Shown: piece after piece, positions 18,034 through 28,200 of the stretch | How positions within the stretch are numbered: position 1 is the first letter of the stretch | Layout of the letters: every line of letters begins with the position of its first letter | Assembly (NCBI RefSeq): GCF_014193585.1 | Contig: NZ_BLXY01000002.1 | Span: 1-64,000, forward strand | Direction: 5' to 3' | Length of the DNA stretch: 64,000 bases | Source: Geomonas paludis | GTDB lineage: Bacteria; Desulfobacterota; Desulfuromonadia; Geobacterales; Geobacteraceae | The notes under the pieces: generated by a model | What the model saw: the letters and a program-made list of their open reading frames with translations, nothing else | Database searches by the model: none | What the model was told of the DNA's origin: nothing | Translations under genes and position numbers: made by a program

Positions 18034-18315
18034 CTGTAGGGGCAAATAATCATCCTGACTGCGATGATCTTCCTCCCAGATGCCCATCCCCCTCTCCCTC
18101 TGGGAGAGGGCTGGGGTGAGGGCGCTGCAATAGGCAATGATCCCGCTTCGTGGCACCTCCCTCACCCGCCCTTCGGGCACCCTCTCCCAGAGGGAGAGGG
18201 AATTAGCGGAGGATTGTCGTAATCAGGTAAATCATTCGCCCACGCGCGCGGGCCCAACTGATGCGGCGTCAATGTCCGTCGAGAATCGGGGCGAATTGAT
18301 TATTCGCCCCTACAG
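18034..18315. repeat. Composite MITE-like element with 19-bp terminal inverted repeats
   Basis: CTGTAGGGGCAAATAATCA at 18034-18052 is the inverted repeat (one mismatch) of 18297-18315. The 282-bp unit encloses the 125-bp palindromic repeat at 18081-18205 and encodes nothing. The same terminal motif recurs as single palindromes near 30153 and 31241. It looks like a non-autonomous mobile element with a second repeat nested in it; no target duplication could be identified with confidence. Confidence 0.55.
18081..18205. repeat. 125-bp palindromic dispersed repeat, copy 2
   Basis: This is the second copy of the element at 12671-12795, differing at seven positions. Several differences fall in hairpin loops or leave the stems pairable, which is consistent with selection on, or recent copying of, the folded form. 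Confidence 0.85.
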
Positions 18316-18370
18316 ATGCAATAGGAAAGGACCGCCCCGCGGTGCAGGGAGTGTCAACCGGCAGGATGCT

Positions 18371-20764
18371 CTAGCGGGAACTGGAGTCGGATTTGCGCGG
18401 GTGGGAGAGGGTGAAGTAGAAGGTCGCACCCTCGTGCTCCTTGCCTTCGGCCCAGATGCTCCCCCCGTGGCGCTCGATGATGCGGCGCACCGTGGCGAGG
18501 CCGATGCCGGTCCCCTCGAACTCGGAACCGTGCAGGCGCTGGAAGGGCTGGAACAGCTTCTCGACGTAGGCCATGTCGAAGCCGACCCCGTTGTCACGGA
18601 CGAAGAAGGCGTGCCTTCCTGCCACCTGGGTCTGTCCGAACTCGATGCGCGGGAAGGGTGCGCGCGAGGAATACTTGACCGAGTTGCCCAGGAGGTTCTG
18701 CAATACCAGCCGCACCAACGCGCTGTCGCCGTAGGCGCTGATGCCCGGCTGCACCACGAATTCCGGGGGATTGTCGGACTCCTCGCTGAGCATGTCCACC
18801 ACGTCGGCAGCAAGCTGGCTGATGTTGAAGGTGCTCCGTTTCATGATGGCCCGGCCAACCCGGGTGAGGGCAAGCAGGTCGTCGATCTGCTTGCCCATCC
18901 TGTTGCTGGCGGTGCAGATCCGCTCCAGGTAGTAGCGTGCGTCCTCGGGGAGGGATTCGCCGTACTCCTCGATCAGGATGGCGCTGTAGCTGTTGATGTG
19001 CCTGAGCGGCGCGCGCAGGTCGTGGGAGACCGAGTAGCTGAAGGATTCAATCTCCTTCTTGGCGGCCTCCAGTTGCGAGGTCCTCTCGATGACCCGGCGG
19101 TCCAGTTCGTCGTTGAGGTTGCGGATCGCCTCCTCGGCGGCCTTGCGCTCGGTGATGTCCTTGATGGTGCCGATCATGCGCGCCTGCTTGCACGCCGCGT
19201 CCCAGGTCAGCTCGCTGCACTCGGTCACCCAGCGTTCCTCGCCGTCGTTGTGCCTTCTGATCTTGTACTCGTGCTCGAAGGGGCGGTTTTTGCTGATGGC
19301 GGCGCGGTAGCTGTCGATGAACTGCTCCCGGAACTCCTCGTGCACGATGTCGAAGTGTCCCTGCATGGTCTTGGGGTAGCCGGCGTCGATGCCCAGGATC
19401 TCCTCGAGCTTGCTGGAGCAGGCCCAGTGGTCCTGCGCGATATCGAGCACGTAGCTCCCCAACTGGGCGATCCTTTGCGTCTCCCGCAGCAGGCGGTCGT
19501 TGTCCGCCAGCACCTGCTCACGCGTCTTCTGCTCGGTCACGTCCTCCAGGGTCACCACCGTGCCGCTTACCGTGCTGGCGGGGTCCAGGAAGGGGGCCGT
19601 GCTGATGGAGAGCACCGCGCTGCCGCCGTCGGGGCGGGTGAAGACGAAGCAGGATTGCAGCAGGCAACGTCCCTGTTCCAGGATCTGGCCCAGCGAAACT
19701 TCGATGCCGGCGCCAGCATCATCCTCGACGGAAAAGATGGCGTCGACGACGGCCGGCTCCCGGTGCGCCATCTGCTGCTTGGTCAGGCCGAGGATCCGCT
19801 CCGCCCTGGGGTTGACGAAGGTGATGTTGCCGTCGGACTCGATGAACATGATGCCCACCGGGCTGGTCGAGGTGATCAGGTTCAGCAGGCCGTGCTCCAT
19901 CTGCAGCAGGTGCTCCATGAGCTTGGCCTGGTTGATGTCCAGCAGCGTGCCGGCCAGGCGGCTGGCCCTGCCGCCGGCATCGCGCTCGGCTGCCTTGCCG
20001 GTACAGCGGTACCAGTGCCACTTCCCCTCGTTGGTCTTCAGGCGGAACTCCAGCTCGAACTTGTCGATGCTGCCGCTGATGCAGTCCTCCAGTACCCGGC
20101 GCGCGTTGTCGAGGTACTGCGGGTGGATGATGTTGGTCCAGTCCTCGAGCCGCACCTGCATCTGTCCGCCGCTGTAGCCCAGCATCTGGTAGCACAAAGG
20201 GCTGAAGTAGCAGTCGTTGCCGGTGACGTCGAAATCCCAGATGCCGAGCTCCGCCGCATCCAGGGCGACCCGTTGCCGGTCGTCGCTCAGGGCCAGCTCC
20301 TGCTGGGCATGGTGCTGTGCCGTGACGTCGATGGTGCAGACCTGGTAGCCGGTGGGTGCGCCCCTTTCATCGCGCAGCGGGGCGACTACCGCCTGAAGCA
20401 CGCTGACCGCGCCATCGGCGAAGCGGTAGCGGAACTGCTGCTGCCACTGGTGTCCCGCCTCCATGGCGGCCTGGAAGGATGCGGCCAGTCCCTTGCGCTC
20501 CTGCGGGTTGATATAGCCGGCCCGGTGGGCGCCGACGCCGGCGGGGCCCGCCGGGCAGCTCAAGACCGAAGCCGGCGGGTGGCCGTCGTTATCGGTCTGG
20601 TACACCCCCAAGGGGGCGGCCCGGAACATGTTGCGCAGCAGCTCTTCGTAGGCAGGCCCGGACGGGGCGGGCTGGGACAGCGCCAGGGCGTCGCCGCCGA
20701 TGCAGGTGCGGGGAGCGCTGCTGTTGTGATCGGCAACCTGGTTTACCTGCGACAATCGATTCAT
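18371..20764 (-). CDS. Multi-PAS sensor histidine kinase
   Basis: This 797-residue soluble kinase has about four PAS/PAC units (roughly 60-190, 195-315, 325-440, 445-560), a linker coil, HisKA with SYSVSHDLRAPLRH (phosphoacceptor His near residue 580) and an HATPase domain (NLLGNSVKYSS, DNGVGF, GTGIGLATV). No membrane helix is visible. The ATG at 20764 is preferred because GGGGGAG sits 3 nt upstream; an in-frame start 60 nt further up lacks a site. A long antisense open frame over this gene is a codon-bias artefact. It is divergent from the small Cys-rich gene at 21024, across an AT-rich regulatory gap. Confidence 0.88.
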   Translation of the reverse strand: MNRLSQVNQVADHNSSAPRTCIGGDALALSQPAPSGPAYEELLRNMFRAAPLGVYQTDNDGHPPASVLSCPAGPAGVGAHRAGYINPQERKGLAASFQAAMEAGHQWQQQFRYRFADGAVSVLQAVVAPLRDERGAPTGYQVCTIDVTAQHHAQQELALSDDRQRVALDAAELGIWDFDVTGNDCYFSPLCYQMLGYSGGQMQVRLEDWTNIIHPQYLDNARRVLEDCISGSIDKFELEFRLKTNEGKWHWYRCTGKAAERDAGGRASRLAGTLLDINQAKLMEHLLQMEHGLLNLITSTSPVGIMFIESDGNITFVNPRAERILGLTKQQMAHREPAVVDAIFSVEDDAGAGIEVSLGQILEQGRCLLQSCFVFTRPDGGSAVLSISTAPFLDPASTVSGTVVTLEDVTEQKTREQVLADNDRLLRETQRIAQLGSYVLDIAQDHWACSSKLEEILGIDAGYPKTMQGHFDIVHEEFREQFIDSYRAAISKNRPFEHEYKIRRHNDGEERWVTECSELTWDAACKQARMIGTIKDITERKAAEEAIRNLNDELDRRVIERTSQLEAAKKEIESFSYSVSHDLRAPLRHINSYSAILIEEYGESLPEDARYYLERICTASNRMGKQIDDLLALTRVGRAIMKRSTFNISQLAADVVDMLSEESDNPPEFVVQPGISAYGDSALVRLVLQNLLGNSVKYSSRAPFPRIEFGQTQVAGRHAFFVRDNGVGFDMAYVEKLFQPFQRLHGSEFEGTGIGLATVRRIIERHGGSIWAEGKEHEGATFYFTLSHPRKSDSSSR

Positions 20765-21023
20765 GCACTCCCCCTTGGGCAACGTCGTGTCCAAGCGTTC
20801 GAGGTTCCCGCTCACTTCTGTCACAGCGCGGGCAGGACAGGTATAGTTAAAGTTTTTTCTAATATAACCACAATATCAAAAAGTAGCAACAATAAATTAT
20901 AAAAAAATAATGTCATAAAGTTTATGACATTGCCGTACGCCGTGACAATAAGCGACCTAGGAGTTGACTGCCACAGCAGGTTTGCAGTAGTAATGAGGGA
21001 TACGTCAGACAAAGGGGGATGAT
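20765..21023. promoter_or_regulatory. AT-rich divergent regulatory region with a perfect 23-bp palindrome
   Basis: AATGTCATAAA at 20909-20919 and its exact reverse complement at 20921-20931 flank a central G, a strong candidate for a dimeric regulator site. For the rightward gene a candidate promoter is TTGACT (20964-20969), 18 nt, TAGTAA (20988-20993). For the leftward kinase, an AT-rich stretch (20840-20880) could contain the promoter, but no single pair stands out. Confidence 0.5.
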
Positions 21024-21209
21024 ATGGAAGCCACGCAAACCTGCCACTGCGGCGCCAAACACACCGGACACATCTGCATGCTCAAAAGCGCCGGGCGCCT
21101 GGACGATGTCGCTCACATCACCGACCGCCCGACCGTGGTCTGTTTCACCTGTGGGGCGGAGGCGAACTCGGAAGACAACGTCTGCAGCCCCATGCCGCTG
21201 GACAAGTAA
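21024..21209 (+). CDS. Small Cys-rich protein, putative zinc-binding
   Basis: The 61-residue product has the pattern C-x-C-G (residues 7-10), His13 and His16, Cys18, CFTCG (about 41-45) and a further Cys near 54, which would suit one zinc site. I do not recognise the family. GGGGGATG lies just before the ATG and mutM begins 11 nt after the stop, so the two are probably cotranscribed. A zinc-ribbon role alongside DNA repair is only a guess from position. Confidence 0.65.
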   Translation: MEATQTCHCGAKHTGHICMLKSAGRLDDVAHITDRPTVVCFTCGAEANSEDNVCSPMPLDK

Positions 21210-21220
21210 CCGGAGCGGTC

Positions 21221-22051
21221 ATGCCAGAGTTACCCGAAGTAGAAGTAACCCGGCTGGGGATAGCGGACCACCTGGCCGGCGCCCGCATCGCGTCCGTGGA
21301 GATGCACATCGCCAAGCTGCGCAACATGGTCCCGGAGGGGCTCCGCGAGCTCCTCGTGGGCCAGACCATCCGTTCGGTCCAGCGCCGCGGCAAGTACCTG
21401 ATCCTCACCTGCAGCGCCGGCTCGCTGCTTCTGCACCTGGGCATGACCGGCCACCTGCGCCTGGTGCCGGCCTCGGTGCCCCCCGGCCCGCACGACCATT
21501 TCGACCTGCGCCTCGACTCCGGACTCGTGCTCCGGCTCAACGACCCGCGCCGTTTCGGTTCCATCCACTTCACCGGCTCCGACCCGCTGCAGCACCAGTT
21601 GCTCAAGAAGATCGGCCCCGAGCCGCTCACCGACGCCTTCGGGCCGGATTACCTGTACCGGCTGAGCCGCGGCCGGAGGGTCGCCCTGCAGCGGTTCCTG
21701 ATGGACAGCGCCGTCGTGGCGGGCATCGGCAACATCTATGCGGCCGAAAGCCTGTTTCGCTGCCGCCTGCACCCGGATACCCCGGCGGGCGAGCTGACCG
21801 CGGCCGGCTGCGCCGCACTGGTCAGCGCCATCAAGGAGACCCTCGCCGCGTCCATCGCCGCCGGGCGCGCCAGCATGGACTTCCGCAAAGCCGAAGAGAA
21901 GCTCGCCTATTTCCCGCAGCAGCTCTACGTCTACGGCAGGGAAGGGCTGCCCTGCCGGGAGTGCGGCACCGCCATCCGCAGGGGGAGGCTCGGCAACCGC
22001 TCCACCTTCTTCTGCCCGCAGTGCCAGCCGGAGCAGCGGACAGCGCCGTGA
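21221..22051 (+). CDS. mutM: Formamidopyrimidine-DNA glycosylase
   Basis: This 276-residue DNA-repair enzyme removes 8-oxoguanine and formamidopyrimidines and has AP-lyase activity. The N terminus PELPEVE supplies the catalytic Pro2 and Glu3. DPRRFG, the helix-two-turn-helix region (GIGNIYAAESLF), the Lys-containing DFRKAEEKL segment, and a C-terminal zinc finger of four cysteines (CREC-x16-CPQC) are all present. The length is normal for Fpg. It follows the small Cys-rich gene by 11 nt. Confidence 0.95.
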   Translation: MPELPEVEVTRLGIADHLAGARIASVEMHIAKLRNMVPEGLRELLVGQTIRSVQRRGKYLILTCSAGSLLLHLGMTGHLRLVPASVPPGPHDHFDLRLDSGLVLRLNDPRRFGSIHFTGSDPLQHQLLKKIGPEPLTDAFGPDYLYRLSRGRRVALQRFLMDSAVVAGIGNIYAAESLFRCRLHPDTPAGELTAAGCAALVSAIKETLAASIAAGRASMDFRKAEEKLAYFPQQLYVYGREGLPCRECGTAIRRGRLGNRSTFFCPQCQPEQRTAP

Positions 22052-22145
22052 CCGCCCCTGATTTCGTTGCAGTTGTCCCGATGCCTGCTAAACTGCCGCA
22101 GACGCACCCCTGCCACATCACGCCAGCTTCAGGAGGTTTTCCAGC

Positions 22146-23210
22146 ATGAGCATCCTTTTCACCCCGCTTACCCTGCGCGAGTTGGTCTTCAGGAACCGCA
22201 TCTTCGTGTCGCCGATGTGCATGTACTCCAGCAAGGAGGGGCTCCCCACCGACTGGCACATGGTGCACCTGGGGAGTCGCGCCGTAGGCGGCGCCGGGCT
22301 GGTCATGGTCGAGGCGACCGCGGTCACCCCCCAGGGGCGCATTTCCCCCGACGACAGCGGCATCTGGAGCGCCGAGCACGCCGCCGCCTTCGTCCCCATC
22401 ACGCGCTTCATAAAGGAGCAGGGCGCCATCCCGGGCATCCAGCTCGCCCACGCCGGGCGCAAGGCCTCCACCGACCTCCCCTGGAAGGGTGGACGCCCGG
22501 TGGACGTCAACCATCGCGGCTGGCAGACCATCGGTCCGAGCCCGGTACCGTTTTCCAGGGAGGAGCCGGTGATCCCCCGCGAGGCGACCCTGCAGGACCT
22601 GGAAACGCTGCTGGGGCAGTTCACCGCCGCGGCACGGCGCAGCATCGAGGCCGGGTTCGAGGTGGTCGAAATCCACATGGCGCACGGCTACCTGCTGCAC
22701 CAGTTCCTGTCGCCGCTCTCCAACCAGCGCAGCGACGAATTCGGCGGCTCGCTCGAAAACCGCTGCCGGTTCCCGCTGCGCGTCGCCAAGGCGGTGCGCG
22801 AGATCTGGCCGGTGCACCTGCCGGTCTTCGTCAGGGTCTCGGCCACCGACTGGATGGAAGGAGGCTGGGACCTGGAACAGACGCTGTACCTGGCCCGTGC
22901 GCTGAAACAGATCGGCATCGACCTGATCGACTGCTCCACCGGCGGCATGGTCCCCGAAGCCATGCCACCGTTCGGCCCCGGTTTCCAGACCCCCTTCGCC
23001 ACGGCCATCAGGAACGGGGTGGGCATCCCGACCGGCGCGGTGGGGGTGATCACCGACCCGGTCCAGGCCGAGCAGATCGTGGCCACCGGCCTTGCCGATG
23101 CCGTATTCCTGTCGCGGGCGATGCTGCGCGACCCGTACTGGCCGCTGCACGCCGCCAAGGCGCTGGGCGTGGATCCGCCCTGGCCCGTGCAGTACGAGAG
23201 GGCGAAATGA
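22146..23210 (+). CDS. namA: Old Yellow Enzyme family NAD(P)H:flavin oxidoreductase (YqjM-like)
   Basis: The 354-residue protein is an FMN-dependent ene-reductase of the YqjM/NamA (thermophilic-like OYE) class, which reduces activated C=C bonds and some nitro compounds. It keeps the class-specific Cys25 in SPMCMYSS, the substrate-binding HMAHGY pair, [14 protein letters not shown], and the C-terminal VQYER that contributes an Arg to the neighbouring subunit in YqjM. AGGAGG lies 11 nt before the ATG. A 94-nt gap separates it from mutM. Physiological substrate unknown. Confidence 0.9.
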   Translation: MSILFTPLTLRELVFRNRIFVSPMCMYSSKEGLPTDWHMVHLGSRAVGGAGLVMVEATAVTPQGRISPDDSGIWSAEHAAAFVPITRFIKEQGAIPGIQLAHAGRKASTDLPWKGGRPVDVNHRGWQTIGPSPVPFSREEPVIPREATLQDLETLLGQFTAAARRSIEAGFEVVEIHMAHGYLLHQFLSPLSNQRSDEFGGSLENRCRFPLRVAKAVREIWPVHLPVFVRVSATDWMEGGWDLEQTLYLARALKQIGIDLIDCSTGGMVPEAMPPFGPGFQTPFATAIRNGVGIPTGAVGVITDPVQAEQIVATGLADAVFLSRAMLRDPYWPLHAAKALGVDPPWPVQYERAK

Positions 23211-23368
23211 CCTGTGCAAGTTTCCCGCATCCCCCCTTGCACTTTCCGGTGTCGATGCTTATTTTCCTGACTGAGCCGACGCTTCATGCTATAAAGAGGG
23301 ACGTGAATCACTGAATACAGCGGCGGGAATATTGTCTCGGTCGCAGCAGCAATCAAAGGGAGCAATTA

Positions 23369-24043
23369 ATGGAAAGATATCAGACTCAGTACCGCACCAT
23401 AGCGGTGGTCAACAGCGGCGTAATGAGAGGAGTGTACGGCTGGATGAGCGGCGGCCTGCTCCTTACCGCACTCGTCTCCGTAATAACCGCCTCCTCGCCG
23501 GCCCTTTTGCAGGCGATCCTGGGCAACCGCATCCTCTTCTACGCGCTCCTGTTCGGCGAACTGGGGCTGGTAGTGGCCATAAGCGGCGCCATCAACAGGA
23601 TCAGCGCCGCCACGGCCAGCATGCTCTTCCTGCTCTACGCGGCGCTGAACGGCCTGACCATGTCCACCATCTTCGTCGCCTATACCCACTCCTCCATCGC
23701 CTCGACCTTCCTGGTCAGCGCCGGGATGTTCGGCGCCATGAGTCTCTACGGCTACCTGACCAGGAGCGACCTCTCCTCGTGGGGGAGCTTCCTGTTCATG
23801 GGGCTGGTAGGGGTGGTGATCGCCTCCCTGGTGAACATCTTCCTGCACAGCTCGATGCTCAACTGGGTGTTGAGCCTGTGCGGCATCATCGTCTTCACCG
23901 GCCTTACCGCCTACGACACGCAGAGGATCAAGCAGATGGGCAACACCGGCGGCAAGGGAGCCATACTCGGGGCGCTCACCCTGTACCTCGACTTCATCAA
24001 CATGTTCCTGCTGCTGCTCCGCTTCCTGGGCGACCGCAGGTAG
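23369..24043 (+). CDS. Bax inhibitor-1/YccA family membrane protein
   Basis: This 224-residue protein has seven predicted membrane helices, with the family signature near the end (TAYDTQRIKQM) and acidic/basic residues in the last helices (YLDFINMFLLLLRFLG) that form the pH-sensitive Ca2+ leak in the Bacillus homologue YetJ. E. coli YccA, another member, modulates the membrane protease FtsH. AAGGGAG precedes the ATG. A shared terminator separates it from the convergent cvfB. Confidence 0.92.
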   Translation: MERYQTQYRTIAVVNSGVMRGVYGWMSGGLLLTALVSVITASSPALLQAILGNRILFYALLFGELGLVVAISGAINRISAATASMLFLLYAALNGLTMSTIFVAYTHSSIASTFLVSAGMFGAMSLYGYLTRSDLSSWGSFLFMGLVGVVIASLVNIFLHSSMLNWVLSLCGIIVFTGLTAYDTQRIKQMGNTGGKGAILGALTLYLDFINMFLLLLRFLGDRR

Positions 24044-24073
24044 AAAGACAAATAGGCACCAAAAGGCAAAAAA

Positions 24074-24110
24074 AGCCCCCGGCGCACCATCACGCCGGGG
24101 GCTTTTTATT
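24074..24110. terminator. Bidirectional terminator
   Basis: An 11-bp stem AGCCCCCGGCG (24074-24084) pairs with 24093-24103. It has T-rich flank on the right (TTTTTATT) and A-rich on the left (AAAAAA), so it can serve both the Bax-inhibitor-like gene and the convergent cvfB. Confidence 0.85.
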
Positions 24111-24128
24111 CGACAGGGGAGGGGGAGC

Positions 24129-24953
24129 CTAGCGCAGCCGGATCCCTTCCCTGGTAATCTCGATTACCCCTTCCCGGTACAGGTTGCCGATCACGGCCTT
24201 GAAGTTCTTCTTGCTCATCCGGAACATCTCCGCGATCAGTTCCGGCGGCGATTTGTCGCCCACGGGGAGAAAGCCGCCCCGCTCGCCCAGCACCCGCAAC
24301 AGGGTCTCGCGCCCGCCGCTCATGTCCTGCCGGCCACCCTTTCTGAGGGTCACGTCGATCTTGCCGTCGTCCCTGATCTTCTTCACGTACCCCTGCACGC
24401 TGTCGCCGGTACGGTATCTGCCGAAGAGCTCGTTTTTGAACAGCAGCCCGTCATAGCGGCCGTCGATGATCACCTTGGCGCCCAAGTTGCCGAACTCGTA
24501 GAAGGTAAGGGTGACTTCCTGCCCCTCCTTGAGGCCGGCACCGGATTTTTCCAGGAACTTCCCTATCTTGGCCGAAGCCGCGATGCGCTCGGAGCGGTCC
24601 AGGTACACCCGGACCAGGTGACGTTCCCCCTTGTGCATGGGACGCGGCTGCTCGCTGAACGGCACCAGGAGGTCCTTTTCCAGACCCCACTCCAGGAATG
24701 CGCCCACCGGGCTTACGTCCTTCACCTCCATGAGCGCGAAGTCTCCCACCTGCGCCTTGGGCTCCAGGGTGGTGGCGATGAGCCGGTCCTCGGAGTCGAG
24801 GTAGACGAACACCTTCAGGTGCTCGCCGTGGTGCAATCCCTCCGGAACGTACTTGGTGGGCAACAGGATGTCCCCCAGTTCCGACGCGAGGTAGGCGCCT
24901 ATGGCGCTCAGCTTCTTCACTTCCAGACGGTTGTACTTGCCGATCTCCAACAT
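24129..24953 (-). CDS. cvfB: S1-like RNA-binding protein CvfB
   Basis: The 274-residue protein matches the CvfB/YitL family: tandem S1-type OB folds (about 1-65, 70-135, 145-215) and a C-terminal winged helix (MFRMSKKNFKAVIGNLYREG). Staphylococcal CvfB binds RNA and affects virulence gene expression; here its role is unknown but probably post-transcriptional. GGAGGAG lies 7 nt before the ATG. A tentative promoter in the divergent gap is TTGATA with TATAGT 19 nt later (minus strand, near 25010-25040). Confidence 0.9.
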   Translation of the reverse strand: MLEIGKYNRLEVKKLSAIGAYLASELGDILLPTKYVPEGLHHGEHLKVFVYLDSEDRLIATTLEPKAQVGDFALMEVKDVSPVGAFLEWGLEKDLLVPFSEQPRPMHKGERHLVRVYLDRSERIAASAKIGKFLEKSGAGLKEGQEVTLTFYEFGNLGAKVIIDGRYDGLLFKNELFGRYRTGDSVQGYVKKIRDDGKIDVTLRKGGRQDMSGGRETLLRVLGERGGFLPVGDKSPPELIAEMFRMSKKNFKAVIGNLYREGVIEITREGIRLR

Positions 24954-25218
24954 CTGTCTTTACTCCTCCGTGCGGCTCTAATGTTTTGCCGCCGCAAACC
25001 GAAATACTATATCAAATCCCTGCGGGAACCTATCAATCTTTTCAGCATCTGGGTGAGCTCCATCGTGCGCCGCCCGGCCGCCGCAGAAAAAATCATTATT
25101 AAACAGCGATTTGCGGCAGCCACTCATAATCTTTTTACACTGGACAGCCCCGACATTTTCATACTATGGTAACTAGTTCCGACAACGCCACCTCGGCGCC
25201 CCTGTTAACGGAGGCTGA

Positions 25219-28200
25219 TTGCGCACCTTTAGCCTGAAAACCAAGATGACGGTAACCATATCCCTGTTGATTGCGGGGTTGCTGTCAATTCTTGCGCTCA
25301 CCACCCACCTGTACGTCACCGACCAGATCAAGGGACTGCTTTTCACGCAGCAGTTCGACATGGTCACCGCCCTTGCCGACCAGATCGACGACAAGCTCCG
25401 CCTGTCGCAGACGGAACTGGCAGCCACCGCCCACACCCTCAAGACCGCCACGCTCCAGGACCCGCGCACCCTGCAGAGCTTCTTCGACCAGCGCCCGGGC
25501 AACCTGTCCATGTTCGACAACGGCCTGTTTCTCTTTTCGGCCCAGGGAGCGCTCATCTCCGGCAATCCGCTCGACAGCGGCATCATCGGCAAGAACTTCC
25601 TGTTTCGCGATTACCTGAAAAAGACCCTCGCCACCCGGCAACCCCAGATTTCCGCCCCCTTCCTCTCGTCCCAGACGCACCGGCACCCCATCATCATGCT
25701 CACCGCGCCGATACTGGACGACAGGGGAGAAGTGGCTGGCGTGCTGGCAGGGAGCATCGACCTCACCAAGGACAATTTCGTGACCCGGGTAGGCAGGATC
25801 ACCCTCGGAGACAAGGGGTATCTCTACCTGTACAACACGGACCGGGTGATGATCGCCCACCCCGACAGCCGCCGGGTCTTCAAGCAGGACGTCCCGGTCG
25901 GCAAGAACCGCCTCTACGACGAGGCCATCGCGGGGTACGAGGGGACCGGCGAGACCGTCAACTCCCGGGGGCTGGCGGTCATCAGTTCCTTCAAACGGCT
26001 CAAAACCACCAACTGGATCCTCGCCAGCAACTTCCCGCAGCAGGAGGCCTATGCGCCGATCTACCGCGCCCGCAGCTACATTCTGATCGCGCTGTTTGTG
26101 GTGTTTCTCATCTCCATGCTGGTGGTCTCACTGTGCATGAAGTTCCTGACCGCACCGCTTACCACCTTCACCGAGCAGATCAGGGTACTGGCCCAGAACA
26201 AGGACGGTGACGTCGCCCCGCTCAGCATCGCGACGGGCGACGAGATCGGCGTGTTGGGGGATGCCTTCAACCAGTTGCTGCAGGAGTTGCAGCAGCAGAA
26301 ATACGAGTTGAAGCGGCAACTGGAGTTTAGCCAGAAGCTGATCGAGGTCACCCCCATTCCCGTCTTCTACAAGGGGGCCGACGGCCGATACCTGGGGTGC
26401 AACCAGGCCTTTTCCAACTTCACCGGCTTCACCAGGGACCGCGTCATCGGCAGGACCGTCTTCGACCTGACCCCCGCGGCACTGGCCGAAGTGCACCACC
26501 GCTCCGACCAGGAAATCATCGCCGGCGCCGGGGTGCAGGTCTACGAAAGCAAAACCATGCATGCCGACCAGGCCGAGCGGGACGTCATCTTCTTCAAGAC
26601 CAGTTTCACGACCACGAGCGGCAGCTGCGGCGGGATCCTCGGGGTCATGCTCGACATCACCGAACGCAAGCAGGCCGAGGCCGCCCTGCAGTCGCAGAAG
26701 GAATTCGCCGAGAGCCTGGTCCTGAACATGACCCAGCCCACCTTCGTGCTGGACTGCCAGCACCGCGTCATCATGTGGAACCATGCCCTGGAGAACCTCA
26801 CCGGGATCAAGGCCGCCGACGTCCTCGGTTCCGCCCATGCCGGCAAGGTCTTTTACGGCATCGACAGGCCGGTGCTCGCCGACCTGGTACTGGACGAGAA
26901 CTTCGACGAGGGGGTCAGGTTTTACAGCGACTGCCGCAGGTCGCCCCTGATCGAGGGGGGGCTGCAGGCCGAAGGGTGGTACCAGGACCCTGACGGCAAG
27001 GGCCATTACGTCACCATCAACGCCGCGCAGATCCGCGACCGGCAGGGGAGGGTGGTCGGCGCCATCCAGAACCTGGAGGACATCACCGAGCGCAAGCAGG
27101 CCGAGGTCGCACACGAACAGACGCGGCGCCAGATGCAGCTCATCCTCGATGCCGCGGGAGAGGGGATCAACGGCGTCGACATGCAGGGACGCATCACCTT
27201 CGTCAACCCGGCGGCGGCGCACATGGTGGGATGGACCCAGGAAGAACTGCTCGGGCAGCATCAGCATTCCCTGATGCACCACACCCGTGAAGACGGGTCC
27301 CCGTTCCCGGAGCAGGAGTGCCCCATGTCGGCCGCCTGCTACGAGGGACGCCCATACCAGGGAAGCGACGAGCTGTTCTGGCGCAAGGACGGCAGCAGCT
27401 TCTACGCCGAGTACAACTGCAGACCCCTGCGGGAAGGGGGAGAACTGGTCGGCGCCGTGGTCATCTACAAGGACGTCACCGAGCGGAGGCAGGCCGACGA
27501 ACAGTTGCTGAAGCTGTCCCAGGCCGTGATGCAGAGCCCGGTGGCCATCATGATCACGGACATCAGAGGCGACATAGAGTTCGTCAATCCGCGCTTTACC
27601 GAGATTACCGGCTACAGCTCGGAAGAAGTCATCGGAAAAAACCCTAGCATCCTGAAGAGCGGCAAGACCTCGCCCGAACTGTATCAGGGGATGTGGGACA
27701 CCATCACCGCGGGTCGCGTCTGGACCGGCGAGTTGTACAACCGGCACAAGAACGGCTCCACCTTCTGGCAGCACTCCACCATCTCCCCGATCCTCAACAG
27801 CTCCGGCGTGATCAGCCACTTCATGGCCTTCATGGAGAGCATCAACGAGCGCAAGAAACTCGAGGAGCAACTGAGGCAGGCCCAGAAAATGGAGGCCATC
27901 GGCCAGCTCGCCGGCGGGGTTGCCCACGATTTCAACAACATACTCACCGTCATCCTCGGGTTCGGACAACTGTTGCAGCACTCCCTGCCCAAAGACGACC
28001 CGATGCTGGAGCACATGGAGCAGATCCTCGACGCAGCGGACCGGGCCACCCACCTCACCAAGAGCCTGTTGGCCTTCAGCCGCAAGCAGGTGATGGTGAT
28101 GCAGCAGGTGGAACTGAACGAACTCACCCGCAGGCACGCCAAGTTCCTGGTGCGCATCATCGGCGAAGACGTGACACTGAAGACCGCGTTCAGTGACGAG

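Larger units (their letters stand above)
17834..18370. other. Repeat-filled gap between convergent fadR-like and kinase regions
   Basis: No gene was recognised here. The gap is mostly occupied by a composite palindromic element (18034-18315) with the second 125-bp repeat nested inside it. The rest (17840-18030 and 18316-18370) shows nothing recognisable. Confidence 0.5.

Noticed and set aside
18137-20902. A 921-codon plus-strand open frame over the PAS kinase
   Set aside because: It is antisense to a clear histidine kinase with HisKA and HATPase motifs, begins inside the palindromic repeat, and has no recognisable domain.
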